Positions 42,476-50,122 of a DNA stretch of 64,000 bases are shown here, piece by piece. Under the pieces are notes generated by a model that saw only the letters and a list, made by a program, of their open reading frames with translations, was not told where the DNA came from and made no database searches. Source of the DNA: CAZSXU01 sp964610505 (lineage in GTDB: Bacteria > Arandabacterota > Arandabacteria > JAGLYR01); NCBI GenBank assembly GCA_964610505.1, contig CAZSXU010000016.1, positions 1 to 64,000 of the forward strand. Reading direction: 5' to 3'. The position numbers and the translations under genes are program-made. Each line of letters begins with the position of its first letter. The stretch's first letter is position 1.

Positions 42476-42514
42476 CCGGCTCAGTTGCGGGAAACGGGTT
42501 CTCCGGCCGTCTCC

Positions 42515-44428
42515 CTACTTGACAAGCACCAATTTCTTCACCTCAACACGCTCGCCCGCCTGCAGGCGGCAGTAGTAAACGCCCGCAGCCGTAGCCTGAC
42601 CGTTTGAGTCCTCACCGTTCCAACGCACACGGTAGCTGCCCGTGGCCATCGGCTGGTGAACCAGGGTCCGGACCAGGCGGCCGTTGACGTCGAAGATGCT
42701 CAAATTCACTTCCGCACGAGAATCGATCCCGAACTCGATCGTGGTTTCCGGGTTGAACGGGTTCGGGTAGTTCTTGAACTCGACGACCCGCAGCGGCAGA
42801 TCCTCGATGGCGACGTCGGCCAGGAACAGCGTATCGATGTCGGCATCCGTCCTCGGCTGGAGTGTCCACACATCGTAGCTGTACTGCAGAAGGCCCGTGA
42901 TGCTGACACTGTCGCCGGTGTGAGCGTAGTAGTCGTAGTCGCCGTAATAGCCGACCGCGCAGGTGTCCGTACCGCGGCTGATGTTGAACCCGTATTGCGC
43001 CGTGGACACCGTCGCGTCTTCGACCCGAACAAGACAGGCCTCCCAGGCCTCGGCCGTGTCGCCGGGGCTGGGTGTCGTCAGGACCGAAATGTCCAGAACG
43101 TCGGGCTGCATGTCCGGTGTGGTACAGAAGATGGGGCTACTGACGTACATCGGGGCAGAGATCTCGGTGAAACCGTAATACTCATCGACGTAGCCCGCGA
43201 TGATCAGACTGTCGCCCCGGCTGGGCCGTGCGTCGGTGCCGTAGATGTAGAGGCCGTTATACGGTCCGCCGCCAGGCGTGCCGATGTAGAAGTGCGTGAA
43301 CACCTCGGAGCCGCCGGTGACCTGTCCGGCAATCGTCACGATCTCCCCCACGACCTGAGACGTATCGCCCTCCCCTGGAGTTTGAACGAAGGAGATGGGA
43401 TTGACCCCAATGTAGAAATCGGCTGTCTGGCATTCCGACATGGGAACACCTTCGGAGTTTTCGAGGTTGCAGACCAGAAGCTGTTCCGGGGTTTCGGGCG
43501 CCGGCGCCGTGTGGTTGATGTAGACCAACCTGTAGTCGGCCCCGTGCCGGACGCTGCTCGTCACCGTGACCGTCAGGAACGAGAAGTTCGTCGGATCACT
43601 GGCTGTCTCTGCCGACACCTCGCGGTCGAAAGAGGCGATGACTCTCGTTCCGGAGACGGAGTACGCCTGGACCAGGTTCGGAGGCGGAGGATCCCCAAGG
43701 TAGACGATGTCCTCATTGCCTTGCGGGATCAGGTTGTATTCAAGGAGACCACCGTAGCTTGCAGAGTTCCACATCCCGATCACATACTCCAGCGAGTCGC
43801 CGGGGGCCGGGTAGGCGAGTGTCGGGATGGCCAGCTTGTCGTCGATCCGGATCGTGTCGGTGACGGCCTTAAGGCCCGTGAAGTCCTCCTTTTCCACGAG
43901 ATTAGCCTCGGGGTAGTCGGGCATGTTGTAGTAGCCCGTGCACACCAGCGTGTCAAGGAGAACACGCACGCCTTCCCACTTCTCGCAGAGGGTGTCTGCC
44001 GCCCAGAGCCCCAAGTCCGCGGTCGTCAGCGGCACCGGGGGGATCTGTCCATAGTCCGCCTGGATGAGCGTGACGGTTTCGTTGGTCACATTGTCGATCT
44101 CGGTCAGGTCGTTGTACTCCTCATAGGTACCCGAGACTGAGATCAGGTCTCCCACCCCGACCTCGGGTAAATCGGCGCCCATGTAGACCAGAACACCGCT
44201 CCATTCCCCGTTCGAATACCCCGGACAGCCGTTCGCCTCCTGGCAGTAGAGTCCGAACGTCGTCGGCTTCAGATCGATGGCCTGCACGACGAGACTGTCG
44301 ACCCAGACTTCCGTGCCGATGATGACATTGCCGAGATTGAGATCGCAGATGGTCGTCGTGTCCACCTGCGCGGCCGCAGGTATCGCCATGAGCACCGCAA
44401 TACCCGTCAATACCAGGATCTTGCGCAT
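42515..44428 (-). CDS. Secreted multi-OB-fold protein with T9SS-type C-terminal tail
   Basis: 637 aa from ATG 44428, which has AGGAGG six bases upstream. It has a signal peptide (ILVLTGIAVLMAIPAAAQ). At least two OB-like segments are seen, one near residues 60-130 (VGDLISVSGTYEEYNDLTEI) and one near 360-440 (VGEIVTIAGQVTGGSEVFTHFYIG). An Ig-like segment lies between (VQAYSVSGTRVIASFDREV). The C-terminus NYPNPFNPETTIEFGID...GRLVRTL...GVYYCRLQ...KKLVLVK is a FlgD-Ig/T9SS-like tail. No enzymatic motif is evident. It is probably transcribed with the 41578 gene. Confidence 0.82.
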   Translation of the reverse strand: MRKILVLTGIAVLMAIPAAAQVDTTTICDLNLGNVIIGTEVWVDSLVVQAIDLKPTTFGLYCQEANGCPGYSNGEWSGVLVYMGADLPEVGVGDLISVSGTYEEYNDLTEIDNVTNETVTLIQADYGQIPPVPLTTADLGLWAADTLCEKWEGVRVLLDTLVCTGYYNMPDYPEANLVEKEDFTGLKAVTDTIRIDDKLAIPTLAYPAPGDSLEYVIGMWNSASYGGLLEYNLIPQGNEDIVYLGDPPPPNLVQAYSVSGTRVIASFDREVSAETASDPTNFSFLTVTVTSSVRHGADYRLVYINHTAPAPETPEQLLVCNLENSEGVPMSECQTADFYIGVNPISFVQTPGEGDTSQVVGEIVTIAGQVTGGSEVFTHFYIGTPGGGPYNGLYIYGTDARPSRGDSLIIAGYVDEYYGFTEISAPMYVSSPIFCTTPDMQPDVLDISVLTTPSPGDTAEAWEACLVRVEDATVSTAQYGFNISRGTDTCAVGYYGDYDYYAHTGDSVSITGLLQYSYDVWTLQPRTDADIDTLFLADVAIEDLPLRVVEFKNYPNPFNPETTIEFGIDSRAEVNLSIFDVNGRLVRTLVHQPMATGSYRVRWNGEDSNGQATAAGVYYCRLQAGERVEVKKLVLVK

Positions 44429-44578
44429 AACAAACCTCCTAGGCAGGGGCCTACCACTACGGAACACGTGCTTCCACTTCCGACATCGGGATCGGTTGCT
44501 GTTTGATGAATCACCTCCTCCTGATTCCCTCGCCGCGCCGGTCGGGACGCGACGGAGCATCCGCATGTACGTCGCATC

Positions 44579-46003
44579 TTACGGTAGAAGATCAGTAATG
44601 ATCTTCGCCAGTTCCGCCTTTCCGTTGCCGTTTCCATCACAGAATTCCCATGCAAAGCTCACACAGATCGAACTGCCGCCACCGGGCAGGTCCTTCCTCA
44701 CACCGATCGACCACGTTTCGTCCTGACCCCAACCGGGATAGACTCCCAGGGGGATGCGGTAGAGCTGGATGGCGTTGTCGTGCACCGAGAACATCTCGAC
44801 CTTGGTCAGGGGGCGGATGGTCCTCAGTGTATCCAGGCCGCTGCCCGCCGCCGGTATGATGGGGTAGGTGGGAAGAACCTGGAAGTCCGTGTACAGGTAG
44901 ATAGGATCCTCAATGAAGACCTTCTTGATGCCCAGGTACTCATTGGTGAACTCTTCGGTGATGGCGCTTTCGAACCCCAGCGCCGACATGCTCACCAACA
45001 CGAGCGAACCACCCCGGTCCAAGTACTCGCGAGTACCGGACTCCAGGTACAGCCAGAACTGGGAGTTGTCGTTCTCGAGCCCCGTGTACCACAGAACAAC
45101 GTCAAACAACTCCAGGGTGGCCGAAATGTAATTCTGATGGGAGAAGCCCCGGTCGGTCTCGAAATCGTACACGCTGTACAGCTCGCCTCCGGAGGCCAGG
45201 GAATCCAGTACATCACGGTAGAAAGGATCCGAGATCAGGGTGCCCCCGGGGACCGAGACGTCCACGTCGTCCACCAGGAGGATTCTCCCGATCGGTTGTC
45301 TCACATGCCACGTGTAGGATACCGTCGCACTGGTGTCGGAACCGCTGTCGACGGCCTGGAGGTATACGGTCCGGTCTCTGTCGACGGTGTCCAGAAGGTC
45401 GTCCTTTCCGAACGTATGATCGGATGCCCAGCCTGGAAGCGAGTAGACCGTGTCCGCCCCGTCCAGCCAGATCCGGAATTCGGAGATCGTGTCGCTGCCG
45501 TCCACGCTATCGTACGCCGTCCAGGCGAAGGTCATGGCCGGGAGCGTTACGTCCCTCAGGATGCTTTCGTCGAAATACACGTGCGGGGGCGAATTGCGAA
45601 GGAGCAGGTTCACGCTGGCCGGCGTCGGATCTTCCGCGCCGGCGTCGTCGACCGCCTTGACTTCGAACACGTGCAGGGCAACCCCGTCGGACACGGGGAG
45701 ATAGAAGGTCGATTCCGTGAGAGTCGTCGTGACCCAGGCCGTGTCACCGGAGTACGAGGGTCCCGAGTCGCACAGGAACCGGAAGAGATAGTGGGTGACC
45801 TCTCCGTCGCTATCTTCGCCCCACCAGCTCAGTGTCTGAATGTAAAGACTCGTATCCGGGTCCTGCGGCAGAAACACACTCGTCTCCGGCGGCCGGTTAC
45901 CCGTGATCGGCCCCGCAGCGTCTTTCCCGCAATTCACCATTGCGAACACGCCGAGGACAACGACCGCGCCCATCCACACCCATCTCTTCGTATGCGTTCT
46001 CAT
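44579..46003 (-). CDS. Surface lipoprotein with beta-sandwich repeats and GATase-like domain
   Basis: 474 aa from ATG 46003, with GAGGGGGAG upstream. The N-terminus carries a lipoprotein-type signal (VLGVFAMVNCG); the residue before the cysteine is Asn, which is unusual. Two Ig/fibronectin-like segments follow (PPETSVFLPQDPD..., SPPHVYFDESI...). The C-terminal part from about 240 (GRILLVDDVDV...FDVVLWYTG...REYLDRGGSLVLVSMSAL) resembles a class I glutamine-amidotransferase-like or DUF4350-type fold without a catalytic cysteine. It is the last gene of the operon that begins with the TonB receptor. Confidence 0.72.
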   Translation of the reverse strand: MRTHTKRWVWMGAVVVLGVFAMVNCGKDAAGPITGNRPPETSVFLPQDPDTSLYIQTLSWWGEDSDGEVTHYLFRFLCDSGPSYSGDTAWVTTTLTESTFYLPVSDGVALHVFEVKAVDDAGAEDPTPASVNLLLRNSPPHVYFDESILRDVTLPAMTFAWTAYDSVDGSDTISEFRIWLDGADTVYSLPGWASDHTFGKDDLLDTVDRDRTVYLQAVDSGSDTSATVSYTWHVRQPIGRILLVDDVDVSVPGGTLISDPFYRDVLDSLASGGELYSVYDFETDRGFSHQNYISATLELFDVVLWYTGLENDNSQFWLYLESGTREYLDRGGSLVLVSMSALGFESAITEEFTNEYLGIKKVFIEDPIYLYTDFQVLPTYPIIPAAGSGLDTLRTIRPLTKVEMFSVHDNAIQLYRIPLGVYPGWGQDETWSIGVRKDLPGGGSSICVSFAWEFCDGNGNGKAELAKIITDLLP

Positions 46004-46052
46004 ACTCCCCCTCACCTGATCACCATAAACTTACCGACAAACTTGCGCCTTT

Positions 46053-48026
46053 TCACCGGATGACCATGAACTTACCGACAAACGCCTCACCCGTTCCCCT
46101 GTCGCTGACGGTAAAGAGATACAGTCCCGACGCGACCGGCTGATCATTGCGTGAGATCAGGTCCCACGCGCACATCCCGCCCGAGAACGAAAGACTCTCG
46201 CCCGCCGTGCTCCGGATCGCCGAGATGTTTCCTGCATCGTAGGTTTCTCCGTTGAAATCGATCTCGTCGATGAGGTCCCCGCTCAAAGAGTAGATCCGAA
46301 TCAGCGCTCTCTCCGGCAGGTTTGCGAACCAGAGATATGCCTCTCGTTCGCGGGCACCGTCCCACACGGCATCGCCGTGATAGGGGTTCGGAAACACCAG
46401 GACCTTCCTCGGGTTGGGCTCCGCCGACGAGCCGGGTACGGCCATCGTCAGATTCTGCTTGATCCCGCTCTCCAGGCTCCCGATCTTCTCCGTGCCCGTA
46501 TCGAAGGCGGTCACGGAAACCCAGTACTCGAAACCATCCTTGACGGTATCGATGGTATAGCAGTACTCGAAGTCGATCCCATCGATGACCACGGGTACGT
46601 CCAGGCGAACATCGTCAAACCCGGTCTCGTACCCGATCCCGTTCCCCGGCATGTCGAATTCCTTGACGAGAACGAAGTCTTCGTCCTCAGCCCCCGCCCT
46701 TCGGGACACGTGGATCCGGTACCCCTCGAAATCAAAGAGCGTGGAGTCGGCCGGATCGGGAAGCCCCTCGAAGGAGTCATCCCAGTAAACATCGAGTGCG
46801 TTCTTCCGGGGAGCGATCACCATTCGCGGCGAGAAGGGAGGGCCGGGGATCACGTAGTTGCTCTCGTACGCCTCCTGGACGATTACAGAGGACGTACGCA
46901 AATGATCCAGGTCCCGACCCCCCAGGAACGCGAAGACGAAATTGATGGTGCTGTCCGGCGGCAGGCTCTTGTACGGGCCGACGCATACGATCTCCACGGG
47001 ATCATCCGTCCCTTCGTGACCGATGTCCTCCGTACTCATAATCTCGCCACTGGCCATGATCGCGTATCGCTCTGCGTCCTGGTCCCTGTCCGTGCTCCCC
47101 GGATCCCAATCCCACCATCTGAAGCTCACGGATGAATGCCCCAGGGGCGGATCGTCCGGTTCCGGAGTCGACCCCAGATGTTTGAAGGCCCCATAGTAGG
47201 GCGCCGTGCCGTTACCGAAATTGGTCCGGTGTTCCGCGCAGAAGCGATGCTCCTCATCGAAATCGAGGAGCTTATTGTGGAACCAGCCCGACGGCGGCCA
47301 GGTCTCGAACGCTCCCTTCCAGCCGGAGGCCATCTCCCCATACATCCCCAGGTAAACGTTCGTAAGCGTGTTCTCGCTCACATTCGTGATATCGAAGGAC
47401 ACGATCACGAAGGAATTGGCGAATTCGTAGCTCCAGAGGTAGCTGTTCTGGACCACGCGAATGCCCATCGGGCGGTGCGTCTCTGCCACGCTCGAGCGTG
47501 GTGGCTTGATGCTCATATCGTCGTACACGCAATAGAAGTCCTGCTCCGAGACAGCGTCGGGATGGTATGTGTTCCTGAAAATCAGGATCGATCGCTCCCG
47601 AATGAACCGCGTCCGGGGAGTGAATTCGGTTTGCGCGGATCCCCCCGAACGCCAGTACCCGTCCACCGTTCCGGTGGTCACCAGCGTGTCGCCCATCACA
47701 CTGATGGCGCCCACCCAGAGACCGGCTCGAATCAGGTGCTCGACTTCGGAGCCGAGGGGATACTCCATCGACGGGTCCCGGGTGACGAAGTCATTGCCGA
47801 AGAAGCCGTAGTTCGTGATGTTCAGACCCAGAAGGTTGCCGTCGGTAATCCGGTCTACGTAGGCAAACGTGTCCGCCGCCGCTGCCTTGAACGCCGGCAG
47901 ATCGGCCGGTGGATCATGTGAAGACAACACCTTGCTGCTGACGGGCGTCCCCATAAACGCGAGGCTCACCAGCCCACAGAGCACGATTCCGCTCAATCCC
48001 TTCGTCACCATCGCCCGCTTCCTCAT
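46053..48026 (-). CDS. Large secreted protein with T9SS-type C-terminal tail
   Basis: 657 aa from ATG 48026, which overlaps the upstream stop as ATGA; ATG 48038 is also in frame. It has a signal peptide (GLSGIVLCGLVSLAFMGTPVSS). The middle has no named domain but contains RAGLWVGAISVMGDTLVTTG and Trp/Gly-rich strands, a pattern I associate with secreted proteins of Eisenbacteria-like genomes. A fibronectin-like segment lies near 415-520. The end (FPNPYHGDAVWDG...IRIYSLSGDLIDEI...GLYLFTVSD...GKFMVIR) is a FlgD/T9SS-type tail. It is probably delivered to the surface through the PorV-like barrel encoded two genes upstream. Confidence 0.78.
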   Translation of the reverse strand: MRKRAMVTKGLSGIVLCGLVSLAFMGTPVSSKVLSSHDPPADLPAFKAAAADTFAYVDRITDGNLLGLNITNYGFFGNDFVTRDPSMEYPLGSEVEHLIRAGLWVGAISVMGDTLVTTGTVDGYWRSGGSAQTEFTPRTRFIRERSILIFRNTYHPDAVSEQDFYCVYDDMSIKPPRSSVAETHRPMGIRVVQNSYLWSYEFANSFVIVSFDITNVSENTLTNVYLGMYGEMASGWKGAFETWPPSGWFHNKLLDFDEEHRFCAEHRTNFGNGTAPYYGAFKHLGSTPEPDDPPLGHSSVSFRWWDWDPGSTDRDQDAERYAIMASGEIMSTEDIGHEGTDDPVEIVCVGPYKSLPPDSTINFVFAFLGGRDLDHLRTSSVIVQEAYESNYVIPGPPFSPRMVIAPRKNALDVYWDDSFEGLPDPADSTLFDFEGYRIHVSRRAGAEDEDFVLVKEFDMPGNGIGYETGFDDVRLDVPVVIDGIDFEYCYTIDTVKDGFEYWVSVTAFDTGTEKIGSLESGIKQNLTMAVPGSSAEPNPRKVLVFPNPYHGDAVWDGAREREAYLWFANLPERALIRIYSLSGDLIDEIDFNGETYDAGNISAIRSTAGESLSFSGGMCAWDLISRNDQPVASGLYLFTVSDRGTGEAFVGKFMVIR

Positions 48027-49000
48027 TTCAGGTCCCATACCAGGATCGATCCCAGAGAATCATCGATCGCAAAAACGGATTTGTTATTGACTCCCATCGC
48101 CCGGAGATGCGGCGGCTGTCCGGCCGACGTGTCATAGTTGACCGTCGTGAAGGGAGCGAGATCTTCCTGCGTGAATTTGAAGATCCGCCTGTTGCCCTGG
48201 TCGGTCACATACACGAAACCGTCCGTGTCCGTCGCCACGTCCACCGGAGCCGAGAAAGGCAGTTTGACTTCGTTCCCTTCCTCGTCCTCGTACGTGTAGC
48301 CGTCGAGGAACCGCAGCCCGAGTTGCACCGAATCGGGATTGACCTCCTGGATCCAGTTCTTGCCCGTATCCGCAATCCACAGGTACCGGCCGTCGTAATA
48401 GAGACCGTGCGGCTGAATCACGTGACCCAGACCGAATCCGCTGTCGGCAATGTCCTCGGTGAACTTCGGGGTACCGTCCGGCAGATACGCCCTCACGAAA
48501 CTCATCTCGCGATCGGCAACGAAAATGGTGCCGCTGTCGTCCGCCGCCAGCCCTCCAAAGGCCGCCCAGTCCGAATCGGTGAAAGTCACCACGGGTGACC
48601 CACCGTCGGATTCGAACACCTTCACGTTCATGTCCCCGCGGTCCGCCACCAGGATATGGCCGTCCGGAGCCTCGGACACCACGACCGGATCAATGATGCC
48701 GTCGAAGGTCCAGCCGGGACCTCTCAGCACGTCCTGGTAGTAGGGGGTAACGCCGTCGGCAGAAGCGATGTAGAGGAGCCCTCCCCGGGCCAACTCCAGG
48801 TCCGTAGCCGTCTCGAATCCGATCCGCTCGTAGTTGAAGACGTACGAATCGGGCAGCGGCAGCTCCTTGTTCCAGGGTTTCTCCTCCGGCGCTTCGATCC
48901 GCTGGCCGCAGCTCGCCAGCATCCCCAACGTGAAGATCACCATCAGGGCGCCGGCCGTCTTCCCAGAAACGCTCTTCGTCAATCCACCCATCCCTCTCAT
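48023..49000 (-). CDS. NHL-repeat beta-propeller lipoprotein
   Basis: 325 aa from ATG 49000, with GAGGAGGG upstream. A lipoprotein signal ends at LASCG. At least five NHL-like blades are visible: DLELARGGLLYIASADG, VSEAPDGHILVADRGDMNVKVF, LAADDSGTIFVADREMSFVRAY, GLYYDGRYLWIADTGKNWIQEV and VATDTDGFVYVTDQGNRRIFKF. Such propellers are usually ligand-binding or scaffolding. Its position between the PorV-like barrel and the T9SS-tailed protein suggests a part in a surface assembly. It ends overlapping the next start. Confidence 0.88.
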   Translation of the reverse strand: MRGMGGLTKSVSGKTAGALMVIFTLGMLASCGQRIEAPEEKPWNKELPLPDSYVFNYERIGFETATDLELARGGLLYIASADGVTPYYQDVLRGPGWTFDGIIDPVVVSEAPDGHILVADRGDMNVKVFESDGGSPVVTFTDSDWAAFGGLAADDSGTIFVADREMSFVRAYLPDGTPKFTEDIADSGFGLGHVIQPHGLYYDGRYLWIADTGKNWIQEVNPDSVQLGLRFLDGYTYEDEEGNEVKLPFSAPVDVATDTDGFVYVTDQGNRRIFKFTQEDLAPFTTVNYDTSAGQPPHLRAMGVNNKSVFAIDDSLGSILVWDLK

Positions 49001-49014
49001 ACCCTCCTCATCCT

Positions 49015-50052
49015 CTAGAACCTCAAGCCAATAGAGAGCCGGTCGATCCGGCCCAGGTATTCGCCTTCCGTATAGGCGTAGTCGACGGTGCCGTGGGCGG
49101 AGCCCAGGCTCGCCATCAGCCCGACCCCTGCCGAAAAATTGAGCTCGTCGGCGTTCGAATCATAGCCCGCTCGAAGAGCGAGGGTCTGGTGAATCCACAG
49201 CTCGCCTCCGTAGAGAATCGTCTCCACGTTGTCCGCAGGGTGATTCATCTCCAGAATCGTCGTCAGCCGCCAACCGGGCCTCTGGATCGGGTCTACGGCG
49301 ATCCCGGCCTTGAAAGTCGTCGGGGGAGCGAAACTCTCGTATGCGATCGGTCCCTCGGTCCCACTGTCCCGGGAACTCCGGTAGTGGCCGTCCGGGCGGA
49401 GTTCCGGCCCGAAGTTGAGGAGCGCCACCCCGAGCCGCAGACTCCCGTATCCCACGTCGTACCAGGTGCCGGCGTCGAGGAGCCACGAACTCATCGTGGG
49501 CCCCCCGATTTCCGTGCCCAAGCTTTCCCGGATGTACTTGAGCGTCAGCCCTCCGGAGAATTTGTCCGTGAATCGCTTCGCAAAGCTCACGCCGGCCACC
49601 CAGTCGCTGAAGGTGAAGTTGCGTCCGGTTCCGTCCGGATGGTACTCGGTGGTTTCTTCCATCTCCGTGCTCAGGGTCCCGAATTGAAAGCCCACGGTTC
49701 CGTCCAGCATGGCCACGGGATAGGCCAGGCACAGGTGCGAATACGAAATGTCGGCCGGCCAATCGATCAGCGAGAAATTGGCCTGGCGATCCTGGACCCG
49801 GATCAGCCCCGCCGGGTTCCACTGCGTGGCGGTCGCGTCGTCGACAATGCAGACAAAGGCCCCGCCGACTCCGGCCCCACGCGCTCCGGCGCCAATCTCG
49901 AGAAAGGACGCCGTGGAAGTTCCCACCCGCTGACCGCCCAGATCGGTTTGCGCCGTCGCCGTCGCCGCGAGGATCGACAGACACAGCGCCGTCAAGAGCG
50001 GGACCACTCCCCAGATGATTCCAGATTCCTTTCTCATCGAAATTGCGCTCAC
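49015..50052 (-). CDS. PorV/PorQ-family outer-membrane barrel
   Basis: 345 aa from GTG 50052, which has GGGAGAG seven bases upstream. A signal peptide ends near ATATAQ. The family hallmark follows at once: GTSTASFLEIGAGARGAGVGGAFVCIVDDATATQWNPAGL. The rest is beta-barrel-like and ends in IGLRF. PorV shuttles cargo for attachment in type IX secretion, while wider family members accompany surface proteins in many FCB phyla. Together with the C-terminal tails on nearby proteins it suggests a type-IX-like export route. No core Por/Gld motor genes are in the window. Confidence 0.88.
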   Translation of the reverse strand: MSAISMRKESGIIWGVVPLLTALCLSILAATATAQTDLGGQRVGTSTASFLEIGAGARGAGVGGAFVCIVDDATATQWNPAGLIRVQDRQANFSLIDWPADISYSHLCLAYPVAMLDGTVGFQFGTLSTEMEETTEYHPDGTGRNFTFSDWVAGVSFAKRFTDKFSGGLTLKYIRESLGTEIGGPTMSSWLLDAGTWYDVGYGSLRLGVALLNFGPELRPDGHYRSSRDSGTEGPIAYESFAPPTTFKAGIAVDPIQRPGWRLTTILEMNHPADNVETILYGGELWIHQTLALRAGYDSNADELNFSAGVGLMASLGSAHGTVDYAYTEGEYLGRIDRLSIGLRF

Positions 50053-50122
50053 CGCCACACTCTCCCTGTCGTTGTCCACGTTTGCCGTCCCGTTCCCGGG
50101 GGCAAGCCGCCGGTACCCACGG

